From UBA1568 sp964488025 (lineage in GTDB: Bacteria; Patescibacteriota; Minisyncoccia; Moranbacterales; UBA1568), in NCBI GenBank assembly GCA_964488025.1, contig CAZATJ010000001.1:1-64000 (forward strand): a DNA stretch of 64,000 bases. The letters are read 5' to 3'. Shown here piece by piece: positions 17,549 through 25,201 of the stretch. Both the position numbers and the translations under genes were made by a program. The stretch's first letter is position 1; the number at the start of each line of letters is the position of its first letter. The notes under the pieces were generated by a model. It was not told the origin of the DNA. It saw only the letters and a list, made by a program, of their open reading frames with translations, and did no database searches.

Positions 17549-18964
17549 CTATTTTCTTCCCTCAGCTATTACTTCCTCAATCGAACCTCTCATGTAAAAT
17601 GCCTGTTCAGCGATATCATCAAGCTCTCCGGAGAGGATTTTTTCAAAACCGGCAATTGTATCATCGAGCTTCACGTATTTCCCCGAAGCACCGGTGAACT
17701 GTTCTGCCACGAAGAACGGCTGCGAGAGATACTTCTGGATTTTCCGAGCTCGGGCTACGGTCTGCTTGTCCTCATCGGTCAATTCTTCCATACCCAAGAT
17801 AGCGATAATATCTTGGAGATCCTTATAGCGCTGAAGGATTTTCTGGACGTTCCGAGCCACCATATAGTGCCGCTCTCCTACTACCTGTGGATCAAGAATG
17901 GTCGAACTGGAATCGAGCGGATCAACAGCCGGATAGATGCCGATTTCCGTCAGCGCCCGATTCAACACCACGGTCGAGTCAAGATGAGCAAACGTGGTGG
18001 CCGGAGCCGGGTCGGTCAAGTCATCAGCCGGTACATACACGGCCTGTACCGACGTAATTGATCCGTTCTTAGTTGAAGTAATACGTTCTTGCAGTCCGCC
18101 CATTTCTTCCGCCAGGGTCGGCTGGTAACCAACCGCGGAAGGGATGCGCCCCAAAAGTGCCGAGACTTCGGAACCAGCCTGCGTGAAACGGAAAATGTTA
18201 TCGATAAAGAGCAGTACGTCCTTGCCCTCATCATCACGGAAGGACTCGGCCATAGTAAGCGCGGTCAAAGCAACCCGCTGGCGTGACCCCGGTGGTTCAT
18301 TCATCTGGCCAAACACGAGCGCCGTTTTGTCGAGTACGCCGGATTCCTTCATTTCAAAATAGAGGTCGTTACCTTCACGGGTACGCTCCCCGACCCCGGC
18401 AAAGACCGAGTAGCCGCCGTGCTCCGAGGCGATGTTGCGAATCAGTTCCTGAATCACCACAGTCTTCCCCACGCCAGCACCGCCGAAGAGACCGACTTTG
18501 CCACCCTTCATGAACGGACAGAAAAGGTCAATCGATTTGATACCGGTCTCGAAGACTTCGGCCTTAGTCGACTGTTCGTCAAACGCTGGAGCCGTTCTGT
18601 GGATAGATCTCCGCGTTGCATCGGCTAACCTGCCCGCCTGACTACCCTCTGGGTTGTCGGCGCGGCCATCTATCGTATCGCCAAGCACGTTAAACATTCG
18701 TCCCAAGACTGCCTTGCCAACCGGCACAGAAATCGGGGCACCGGTAGCAATCACTTCCATACCGCGCCGCACACCATCGGTCGTTCCCATAGCTACCGCC
18801 CGCACTCGATTACCACCCAAATGCTGGTGCACTTCTACTACCAACTTCACCCCACTCACTGTGAGCTCCAAGGCATCATAAATATTTGGGAGAGCGTTCC
18901 CTTCTCCAAACTCTACGTCGACGACTGGCCCAATGACTTGAATTATTTTTCCTGTGGTGCTCAT
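17549..18964 (-). CDS. atpD: ATP synthase F1 subunit beta
   Basis: 471 residues, the catalytic subunit. The Walker A motif GGAGVGKT is at 161-168, GERTREGND with the catalytic Glu at 192-200, and LLFIDNIFRFTQAG is the Walker B region. ALLGRIPSAVGYQPTL is the DELSEED-side signature stretch. Length and motifs are those of a normal bacterial beta subunit. Located between atpG and atpC. Confidence 0.99.
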   Translation of the reverse strand: MSTTGKIIQVIGPVVDVEFGEGNALPNIYDALELTVSGVKLVVEVHQHLGGNRVRAVAMGTTDGVRRGMEVIATGAPISVPVGKAVLGRMFNVLGDTIDGRADNPEGSQAGRLADATRRSIHRTAPAFDEQSTKAEVFETGIKSIDLFCPFMKGGKVGLFGGAGVGKTVVIQELIRNIASEHGGYSVFAGVGERTREGNDLYFEMKESGVLDKTALVFGQMNEPPGSRQRVALTALTMAESFRDDEGKDVLLFIDNIFRFTQAGSEVSALLGRIPSAVGYQPTLAEEMGGLQERITSTKNGSITSVQAVYVPADDLTDPAPATTFAHLDSTVVLNRALTEIGIYPAVDPLDSSSTILDPQVVGERHYMVARNVQKILQRYKDLQDIIAILGMEELTDEDKQTVARARKIQKYLSQPFFVAEQFTGASGKYVKLDDTIAGFEKILSGELDDIAEQAFYMRGSIEEVIAEGRK

Positions 18965-19009
18965 AGGTGTTTCTTACTTAAAGGAAAATCTTGATTAATT
19001 AATTGAAAA

Positions 19010-19927
19010 TTACTTCTGTACCGCAGCCATGCCTGCCGACAACTCCGCAATCTCCTGAGTGATCTTTCCCTGACGGAGCTGATTGTAGGCAAGCGTCAAA
19101 TCGGACACCATGTCTTTGGCGGCATCAGTGGCATTGCGCATGGCCATCATGCGAGACGATTCCTGGGAAGCGTTACTCTCCAGGACAGCATGGTACAATT
19201 CCATCTCCAGAAGCCGCGGGATCATCTGCCACAGCACTTTCTTGGCCGTCGGTTCGATGACATACTCCGCTGTCGTTCCGGTCACATCATCGGTCTTCGA
19301 TATCATTTCATTCATCGCTTTCTTGGTGTCTTTGATGGCCACTGGGAGAAGCGCGCGCACCTTCACTTCCTGGGACAACATCGAAATATAGTCCGTATAG
19401 ATCATGACTACCCGATCGACGCGTTTCGTCTCAAACTCTTCGATGATGAGCCGAGCGACAGCGCGCATCCCGATGACAGTCGGAGCAGCAAGAACATCGG
19501 GAAATGACGCTATAATCTCGCCATTCCCGCCAATCGGCGAGGCAAGCATTCTTCGCACGGCGTTTTCGCCTTTCTTACCGATCGTGATAAAACACCGTTC
19601 CTTCCCCTCATCTTCTTTCAGTGTCTGACGTAACCGCTTCACAATCTGGGCGTTAAAAGCGCCGCACAGACCGCGATTACTCGTAATAACCACGTACAAT
19701 TCCTTTTTGACCGAACGCTCCGTGAGCAATATGTGATCTTCGCTTCCAACTGCCCGTTTGAGTTGTTTCAAAAGCTCTATGGCACTCTCGGCATACGGAC
19801 GAATAGCCAGCACGTTTGCTACCGCTTTGCGCATTTTGACAGCGGAAATCATCTCCATGGCCCGGGTGATTTTCCCTGTTCCCTTCACGCCTTTGATTCG
19901 TCGCCGTATATCCCGTGCATTGGCCAT
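19010..19927 (-). CDS. atpG: ATP synthase F1 subunit gamma
   Basis: 305 residues, the rotor shaft. N-terminal coiled-coil helix (RDIRRRIKGVKGTGKITRAM) and C-terminal helix (ATDAAKDMVSDLTLAYNQLR, then QGKITQEIAELSAG) are both well conserved. SNRGLCGAFN marks the Rossmann-like middle domain. It lies 3 bases after atpA in the operon. Confidence 0.98.
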   Translation of the reverse strand: MANARDIRRRIKGVKGTGKITRAMEMISAVKMRKAVANVLAIRPYAESAIELLKQLKRAVGSEDHILLTERSVKKELYVVITSNRGLCGAFNAQIVKRLRQTLKEDEGKERCFITIGKKGENAVRRMLASPIGGNGEIIASFPDVLAAPTVIGMRAVARLIIEEFETKRVDRVVMIYTDYISMLSQEVKVRALLPVAIKDTKKAMNEMISKTDDVTGTTAEYVIEPTAKKVLWQMIPRLLEMELYHAVLESNASQESSRMMAMRNATDAAKDMVSDLTLAYNQLRQGKITQEIAELSAGMAAVQK

Positions 19928-19930
19928 AAT

Positions 19931-21430
19931 TTACGCCGCAAAATTTTTCTTAAATGCTTCGATGTGCTTCTTGAGTAACTCCTCGACTTCCGGTGTTAGT
20001 GTCCGTTCTCTCAAAATAGCCTCACCGACTTCTTTCCCTTCGTTATCAAGATAAGAGAGAAATTCCCGTTCGAAACGACCGATTTCTTCCGTCGCGATGT
20101 CATCGACGTGCCCACGAGTCAGCGCGTAGAGCACCGCTACTTCCTTCTCTACCACAAGCGGCGCGTACTGCGGCTGCTTCAACATTTCGACAGCGCGCCG
20201 GCCGCGTTCAATCATCGTCCTCGTCTTTTCATCAAGATCCGATCCGAATTGGGAAAAAGCTTCCAACTCGCGGAATTGGGCGAGATCAAGACGAAGCGTC
20301 CCCGACACCTGCTTCATGGCCTTAATCTGGGCCGCCGACCCAACACGCGACACCGAAAGACCGACATTCAGTGCCGGACGAATACCCTTGTAAAACAAAT
20401 CTGATTCCAAATAAATCTGGCCATCGGTAATCGAAATGACGTTGGTCGGGATATAGGCCGACACATCACCAGCCTGCGTTTCGATAATCGGGAGTGCTGT
20501 CAATGACCCACCACCATTTTCCTGGTTCAATTTAGCGCTGCGCTCAAGCAGACGAGAATGCACGTAGAACACGTCGCCCGGATAAGCCTCGCGTCCCGGT
20601 GGCCGACGAAGAATAAGCGAAATCTGCCGATAGGCGACCGCGTGTTTGGAAAGATCATCATAGATCACGAGTACATCCTTGCCCTGATCCATGAAGTATT
20701 CCCCCAAGGCGCACCCGGCATACGGAGCAATGAACGACAGAGCCGAAGGATCGGAAGCACCGGCCACGACAACGGTGGTGTACTCCATAGCACCGCTTTT
20801 CTGCAACTCTGCCACAATTCGTGCTACTTTGGATTCCTTCTGACCAATGGCCACATAAATACAGATGACCCCCTGCCCCTTCTGATTGATGATCGTATCG
20901 ATAGCGATGGCGGTCTTGCCGGTCTGTCGGTCACCAATGATGAGTTCGCGCTGACCGCGACCAATCGGGATAAGAGCATCAATCGCCTTGATACCGGTCT
21001 GGAGCGGCTGATTCACCGACTGACGGGTAATGACACCAGGAGCAATTTTTTCCACCGGGTAATAGCCGGAGGCGACGATATCGCCCTTGCCGTCGATTGG
21101 CACCCCCAAAGGCGACAACACGCGGCCGATAACACTCTCGCCGACCGGCACCGAAAGAATCTTGCCGGTACTCTTGGCGGTTGCCCCTTCGCCCAAGGTT
21201 CCTGTTTCGTCAAGCAGCATCACTCCCGCTTCACCCTCCTCAAGATTGAGGGCGACCCCGATAGCGCCATTCTCAAACTCTACCATTTCTCCGGCCATAA
21301 CCTCAGAAAGACCAGCGACACGCGCCACACCATCACCAATCTCGAGTACCGTTCCGATAGCCTCGGCTTTCGGCTCGTGATGAAATTCGGCGATATGTTT
21401 CTTCAGTTCTTGAATGAGTGGATTGCTCAT
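19931..21430 (-). CDS. atpA: ATP synthase F1 subunit alpha
   Basis: 499 residues, the non-catalytic nucleotide-binding subunit. Walker A GDRQTGKT is at 166-173, VLVIYDDLSKHAVAYRQISL is the Walker B region, and RRPPGREAYPGDVFY contains the signature arginine loop region. Its 5' leader (21431-21462) is made of TTAGGG-like words rather than a Shine-Dalgarno sequence. Confidence 0.99.
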   Translation of the reverse strand: MSNPLIQELKKHIAEFHHEPKAEAIGTVLEIGDGVARVAGLSEVMAGEMVEFENGAIGVALNLEEGEAGVMLLDETGTLGEGATAKSTGKILSVPVGESVIGRVLSPLGVPIDGKGDIVASGYYPVEKIAPGVITRQSVNQPLQTGIKAIDALIPIGRGQRELIIGDRQTGKTAIAIDTIINQKGQGVICIYVAIGQKESKVARIVAELQKSGAMEYTTVVVAGASDPSALSFIAPYAGCALGEYFMDQGKDVLVIYDDLSKHAVAYRQISLILRRPPGREAYPGDVFYVHSRLLERSAKLNQENGGGSLTALPIIETQAGDVSAYIPTNVISITDGQIYLESDLFYKGIRPALNVGLSVSRVGSAAQIKAMKQVSGTLRLDLAQFRELEAFSQFGSDLDEKTRTMIERGRRAVEMLKQPQYAPLVVEKEVAVLYALTRGHVDDIATEEIGRFEREFLSYLDNEGKEVGEAILRERTLTPEVEELLKKHIEAFKKNFAA

Positions 21431-21431
21431 A

Positions 21432-21462
21432 GAGACAGGGGTTAGGGTAAAGGAGTTAGGAT
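21432..21462. repeat. TTAGG word leader before atpA
   Basis: Words GGGGTTAGGGTAAAGGAG and TTAGGATTTAG fill the atpH-atpA spacer. Similar words precede glmS (12978-13016), the AI-2E gene (29072-29102) and the gene at 60316. Confidence 0.5.
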
Positions 21463-21858
21463 TTAGTGCAATACTTTTTTCAAGGCGCCGAGTTCGGCCA
21501 AAACAGTCGCATCATAGAGCGTCTCATCCGTACGGAAACGAGCGCCACCGATTACGGTACTATCAATTTCATAGGAGAGCATCACCGATTTCCCAGGGAA
21601 CATCTCCTCGGCCTTCTTCATGAGAGATTTCTTCATCTCTTCTGAAAGTTCATGCGCCGTCACCACCGCAACCATCAGTTTTCCCGATTGCTCGAGAGCC
21701 CTTTTTTCGAGCTGTTTCACGATGAGGCTCGCCTTATCTGATTCGCCTCGCCGTTTCAAAAATCCCAAAAAATTCCGGGAGATATCCTTGACCCCGATTG
21801 TGCCCTCAAACGAGAGCGCTTCGAGCGCCGCTGCATATTGTGAAACGGTGGGACGCAT
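21463..21858 (-). CDS. atpH: ATP synthase subunit delta
   Basis: 131 residues from the ATG at 21858 (MRPTVSQYAAALEAL); a TTG five codons upstream is less likely. This is the peripheral-stalk cap joining F1 to subunit b. The N-terminal helical domain is shorter than in most bacteria (usual total about 175-180), while the C-terminal sequence SYEIDSTVIGGARFRTDETLYDATV matches the family signature (IGG...R.GD...D.S). Position between atpF and atpA confirms the identity. Confidence 0.93.
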   Translation of the reverse strand: MRPTVSQYAAALEALSFEGTIGVKDISRNFLGFLKRRGESDKASLIVKQLEKRALEQSGKLMVAVVTAHELSEEMKKSLMKKAEEMFPGKSVMLSYEIDSTVIGGARFRTDETLYDATVLAELGALKKVLH

Positions 21859-21880
21859 GCTAAATAAATTCAAAACTTTT

Positions 21881-22366
21881 TTATTGGATCATCTTTTTCA
21901 GAAGTTCTTTGTCTTTCGCTTCATCCACTTTCTCGCGGAGGATCTTTTCTACCGAAAGCATCACCAATTCACCGATTTCCTCTTTGGCTCCGGCCATCGC
22001 CTGGTCTTTCTCTTCGCGGATCTTCACTGCCGCTTCTTCGAGAAGACGCTTTATTTTCGCTTCGGTCTCAATCATATGCTCGTCATCGCGCTTCTTGGCC
22101 GAGCTTTCAGCAAGGGCGAGAATATTTCTGGCTTCTGCGCGAGCCTCGGAAATCACTGCCTTTTCCTTGGCTTCCATCTCACCGAGCTTTACCTGAGCGG
22201 CCTCAGCATCTTTCAGTCCCTGTTCGATACGAGCGGTCCGCTTCTCAAGAAAATCGAGCATCGGCTGATACGCGAAACGGCGCAGTACCCAGAAAAGCAC
22301 CGCAAAATTAATCGCTTGCGCGAGAAGCAGTTTTCCGTCAACTCCGAGTTTCGCTAAGACTTCCAT
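21881..22366 (-). CDS. atpF: ATP synthase Fo subunit b
   Basis: 161 residues. One N-terminal membrane segment (about 12-29, LLLAQAINFAVLFWVLRRF) is followed by a long charged amphipathic coiled coil rich in Ala, Glu and Lys, which forms the peripheral stalk. Length and layout are normal. 10 bases after atpE. Confidence 0.96.
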   Translation of the reverse strand: MEVLAKLGVDGKLLLAQAINFAVLFWVLRRFAYQPMLDFLEKRTARIEQGLKDAEAAQVKLGEMEAKEKAVISEARAEARNILALAESSAKKRDDEHMIETEAKIKRLLEEAAVKIREEKDQAMAGAKEEIGELVMLSVEKILREKVDEAKDKELLKKMIQ

Positions 22367-22376
22367 GGCAAAGATA

Positions 22377-22604
22377 TTACGCGAAGAGAATCATAAGAGC
22401 GATTACTAAGGCGTAAATCGCCACGGCTTCCGTCACAGCGATGGCAAGAATCATCGTTGTCTGCACTTTCCCCTGCGCTTCTGGATTGCGACCGATGGCT
22501 TCCAGGGCCTTCGAAGCCAAAATACCGAGACCGATACCGGGTCCAATGGCGCCAAGACCCATGGCGAGGGCTGCTCCAATGAGCTTTGCTGATTCGACTT
22601 CCAT
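22377..22604 (-). CDS. atpE: ATP synthase Fo subunit c
   Basis: 75 residues, a two-helix hairpin with the polar loop RNPEAQGK. The ion-binding carboxylate is Glu59 (AVTEAVAIYALV). Helix 1 reads GPGIGLG, without the Gln of sodium-type rings, and Ala rather than Ser/Thr follows the Glu. That points to proton rather than sodium coupling. It is the rotor ring subunit. Confidence 0.97.
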   Translation of the reverse strand: MEVESAKLIGAALAMGLGAIGPGIGLGILASKALEAIGRNPEAQGKVQTTMILAIAVTEAVAIYALVIALMILFA

Positions 22605-22704
22605 ACGCTTTACCGTTATTTATTTACTTACTCTTCTTCAATGAGACTGACCTATTATAGGGCTTTTCTTCATATCTGTCCATTTCCCCTGTTTTCAACC
22701 ACCC

Positions 22705-23460
22705 CTAGTGTTCCGGTTCCAGCGTTGCCATCTTGAGAAAAACAAGCGTCAGCATGGCAAACACTACCGCCTGAATGAATCCGACGAACACCTCAAGAAA
22801 CATGAATGGGAGCGGTAAAAAGTAGGGTACGAGATGAAGCATCACCGTGAGAAGCACTTCTCCGGCAAAAACATTTCCGAACAAACGAAAAGTGAAAGAG
22901 ATAATTTTTCCCACTTCGCTTACCAGCTCAAGAATTCCGACGGCCATACCGATACCATAGGGCTTGCGAAAAGGACTGATGAAAAATTTCTTACCGTACT
23001 TCACGATTCCCAGCGCCGCAATACCGGTAAACTGCACCGTGATAACCGTGATAAGCGACAAAGCCAGAGTGAAGTTCAGGTCTGCCGAAGTACTCCGAAG
23101 AAACGGAATAATGGTCGCATGGCCAGCAGCATCGGTGTGAGTAATTCCGATTGTCCCAAGCCCCGGCAAAAGCCCCGCCCAGTTAGCAATAAGCACGAAC
23201 AAAAAAATAGTAGCAATCAAAGGGAAAAACTGACGGGCCTGTTTTTTGTCTTGAGTCACGCTCTCTATGAGACCGAGCAGGGCCTCAAAAATTATTTCGA
23301 GAACGTTCTGCACCCCCCGAGGAACCTGGATAAGGTTTTTAGTCGCCTTGGTAGTAATGAAAATAAGAAAAGCACTCACTAATACACCAATGAGCAGTGC
23401 ATTGGTCACCGGCAAGAATCCGATACTAAACAGTTTTTCCGCCGCAATCGATATTTCCAT
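22705..23460 (-). CDS. atpB: ATP synthase Fo subunit a
   Basis: 251 residues from the ATG at 23460 (MEISIAAEKLFSIG). Five to six membrane helices. FTFRLFGNVFAGEVLL contains the essential Arg that faces the c-ring. FFPLIATIFLFVLIANWAGLLPG is the typical second helix region. First structural gene of the operon. No Shine-Dalgarno sequence lies before the ATG; instead the start abuts one arm of a long inverted repeat (23461-23577). Confidence 0.97.
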   Translation of the reverse strand: MEISIAAEKLFSIGFLPVTNALLIGVLVSAFLIFITTKATKNLIQVPRGVQNVLEIIFEALLGLIESVTQDKKQARQFFPLIATIFLFVLIANWAGLLPGLGTIGITHTDAAGHATIIPFLRSTSADLNFTLALSLITVITVQFTGIAALGIVKYGKKFFISPFRKPYGIGMAVGILELVSEVGKIISFTFRLFGNVFAGEVLLTVMLHLVPYFLPLPFMFLEVFVGFIQAVVFAMLTLVFLKMATLEPEH

Positions 23461-23577
23461 CCCGTTAGAAGTAGGGCGCGGACGCCATACTGTATACATT
23501 CCGCCAATTAAACTTTCTTCTCCCTTTTTGTATTTTCATGAACCACGATAGTATCGCGACCGCGACTTCTAACGGGA
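23461..23577. repeat. Inverted repeat in the atp operon leader
   Basis: CCCGTTAGAAGT (with GCGCGG following) beside the atpB start is the reverse complement of CCGCGACTTCTAACGGG at 23561-23577. In the mRNA the segment just before the atpB ATG could pair with this upstream arm. Confidence 0.7.
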
Positions 23578-23605
23578 TACATGACCTCATCTTGTTTTTA
23601 CAGAC

Positions 23606-23630
23606 AAAAAGAAGGTTTTTCCTTCTTTTT
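23606..23630 (-). promoter_or_regulatory. Hairpin at the 5' end of the atp mRNA
   Basis: Perfect stem AAAAAGAAGG / CCTTCTTTTT with an AAAAA loop, a few bases after the predicted transcription start. It resembles an attenuator or a 5' stabilising hairpin. Confidence 0.6.
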
Positions 23631-23640
23631 AAGCGCTTCT

Positions 23641-23669
23641 ATTCTATGTCGAAAAGAGAAAAACGTCAA
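23641..23669 (-). promoter_or_regulatory. Promoter of the atp operon
   Basis: Minus strand TTGACG, 17-bp spacer, TAGAAT. The predicted start is near 23634, giving a leader of about 175 bases before atpB. Confidence 0.8.
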
Positions 23670-23728
23670 CCAAAAAACAGCTACTGGACGAACGAGGTGC
23701 CGAAAACCGTCTGATACTGAGCCTCCAG

Positions 23729-23854
23729 TCATTCTTTTTCCGCCACCTTGGCCCGCTCAGGGGACAAAACTTTCCCATCAGAATTTTCATCATTATTTAA
23801 AAGACTCAATCGACCCGGCTGACCATTGCCCCCTCCCTGATCCCGATAACTCAT
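23729..23854 (-). CDS. Possible 41-residue protein
   Basis: Short frame, too small for common gene calling, starting MSYRDQGGGNGQPGRL and ending ERAKVAEKE. It is preceded by GGAAGGAG close to the ATG and by an extended -10 promoter (TGATATAAT, 23902-23907). The peptide is polar with no membrane segment, and I recognise no family. The good ribosome site and promoter argue for translation; the small size leaves doubt. Confidence 0.45.
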   Translation of the reverse strand: MSYRDQGGGNGQPGRLSLLNNDENSDGKVLSPERAKVAEKE

Positions 23855-23901
23855 CTGCTCCTTCCCTGACATACAGGTTTTGACAATAGTTATGCCCCTC
23901 G

Positions 23902-23910
23902 ATTATATCA
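23902..23910 (-). promoter_or_regulatory. Extended -10 promoter of the 41-residue ORF
   Basis: Minus strand TGATATAAT overlaps the stop region of the preceding coiled-coil gene. No good -35 is seen. Confidence 0.45.
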
Positions 23911-24159
23911 TGCCTCCCCGGCACCACCTTGCAAGAGTTCCTGCCTCCGCATGATATAGCCCGCCCGCTCATTCAATTTTCCAGAAATCATCGTCTCCAG
24001 GGCTTTGACCGAAATCCTGTCATGTAACGCCGCTTTCTGATGAAGCAATCCGTCTATCTCCGTCGATAAGTCTCTGATCTTTCTCTCCAGCTCGGAAAGC
24101 TCCTCTCTCCCGACAGGCGAGTCGGGCGAGGCTCCCGGTAGAGGCGGTTGATCGTGCAT
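23908..24159 (-). CDS. Small coiled-coil protein of unknown function
   Basis: 83 residues from the ATG at 24159 (MHDQPPLPGASPDSPVG). After a Pro/Gly-rich N-terminus, residues about 20-80 form a charged helical region (ELSELERKIRDLSTEIDGLL) likely to be a coiled coil. Part of the N-terminus (ASPDSPVGRE) is encoded by a small palindrome at 24108-24125. It lies 10 bases after tatD and is probably co-transcribed. No family recognised. Confidence 0.65.
   Translation of the reverse strand: MHDQPPLPGASPDSPVGREELSELERKIRDLSTEIDGLLHQKAALHDRISVKALETMISGKLNERAGYIMRRQELLQGGAGEA
24108..24125. repeat. Short in-frame palindrome in the coiled-coil gene
   Basis: Plus strand CCCGAC...GTCGGG around AGGCGA. 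It encodes PDSPVG in frame. It is a short, possibly decayed member of the palindrome family. Confidence 0.5.
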
Positions 24160-24169
24160 AGGGTTATGA

Positions 24170-25102
24170 TTATGTTTGAGAAAAAACCTTTTTGAAATTC
24201 GCTTCAATCGTCTGTTCGGCCGCTGAGACCTCCTGACCCTGAAGCTTGGCAATACACTCGAGCACCTCTTTCACAAACGCCGGTTCGTTCCGTTTCCCAC
24301 GGTGCGCCTGCGGAGCAAGGAACGGGCAATCGGTTTCGGCAAATACCCGTTCGAGTAAAACGAGCTTCACCGTTTCAGTCAAATCGTCTTTAGTTCCGGC
24401 CAGTGCTTTTTTTACTGGATAGGTGATGTTCCCCGTAAAAGAAAAATACACCATTGGAAGTGTCAGGAATTTCTGAGTCACTTCCGTATCCCCCATATAG
24501 CAATGGAGAATACAGGATATGGGATGAGAGACAGGTGACTCACCTCGATTTGAATCTTGAGTCGAAGCGGGTGAGTGATCTTTGAGAATCTCAAACATGT
24601 CTTCGTAAGCATCCTGAGTACCTTGAGAGGGACGACAATGAACAATGATTGGGAGATTCAGTTCCTGGGCGAGCGCAATCTGCGCCAAAAATCCTTCCTT
24701 CTGCATTACTTTCTGTTCATCGGTAATCGCTTTTGTTTTGTCCCCGCCTGCAGCGTTATGCGCAGCATTTCGGGCAGGATGAGAATAATAATCTAACCCA
24801 CACTCCCCAATCGCCACCACCTTCTCCTGTCGCGCCAACTTTCGTAAATCCGTGACCCATGCTTCTATTTGGTCTTTTGGATTTTGGCTTTCCACGAGAG
24901 AATTTATCTCATGGGGATGTATTCCGACGCTCGCGTATACTGCCTCATATTTCTCAGCCACTGCTATCGCCTGGCGACTCTCATCGACCGTACAACCGAT
25001 AACGAGCATCTCTTTCACTCCCGCCTCACGCGCTCGCCGAACGACCGCGTCACGATCCGCGTCGTACGATTGCCAATAGAGATGAGTGTGGATGTCTTGC
25101 AT
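24170..25102 (-). CDS. tatD: TatD family metal-dependent hydrolase
   Basis: 310 residues against the usual 255-265. TIM-barrel hydrolase; E. coli TatD is a 3'-5' exonuclease used in DNA repair. Metal ligands are visible: His5 and His7 (HTH), Glu100 (GECGLDYY), His155 (IVHCR), His200 (LHCYMG) and Asp258 (ETDCPF). The extra length comes from two in-frame inserts encoded by palindromic DNA: residues 109-120 (PARNAAHNAAGG, DNA 24742-24778) and about 175-190 (HSPASTQDSNRGESP, DNA 24537-24575). Both fall in loops between barrel elements, so the active site is kept. Confidence 0.93.
   Translation of the reverse strand: MQDIHTHLYWQSYDADRDAVVRRAREAGVKEMLVIGCTVDESRQAIAVAEKYEAVYASVGIHPHEINSLVESQNPKDQIEAWVTDLRKLARQEKVVAIGECGLDYYSHPARNAAHNAAGGDKTKAITDEQKVMQKEGFLAQIALAQELNLPIIVHCRPSQGTQDAYEDMFEILKDHSPASTQDSNRGESPVSHPISCILHCYMGDTEVTQKFLTLPMVYFSFTGNITYPVKKALAGTKDDLTETVKLVLLERVFAETDCPFLAPQAHRGKRNEPAFVKEVLECIAKLQGQEVSAAEQTIEANFKKVFSQT
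24537..24575. repeat. In-frame palindromic insert 2 in tatD
   Basis: Degenerate palindrome with arms CTCACCTCGA and TCGAAGCGGGTGAG. It encodes about residues 176-188 in the loop after FEILKD. Confidence 0.65.
24742..24778. repeat. In-frame palindromic insert 1 in tatD
   Basis: 37 bp beginning CCCCGCCTGC and ending CGGGCAGG, with inner CTGC...GCAG arms. The ends match the intergenic palindromes at 33677 and 35716. It begins on codon 109 and encodes PARNAAHNAAGG. Confidence 0.8.
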
Positions 25103-25107
25103 AGAAA

Positions 25108-25201
25108 GCGTATAACGTACTGAGTATGCTGTATCATGTATTCAAAAGTAAGTAATCCAGTATCCATACGTTATACGGAATACAAGGTACATGATACTTT
25201 T
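25108..25201. repeat. GTATCATG-type word repeat between metG and tatD
   Basis: Words such as CTGTATCATGTATTC, GTACATGATAC and CGTTATACG fill the spacer before tatD. A similar leader precedes parB (7020-7050). No gene seen. Confidence 0.5.

Noticed and set aside
20558..21445. 295-codon plus-strand frame
   Set aside because: It is antisense to the well-conserved atpA gene and has no family features.
22834..23382. 182-codon plus-strand frame opposite atpB
   Set aside because: Shadow of atpB, no ribosome site and no recognisable motif.
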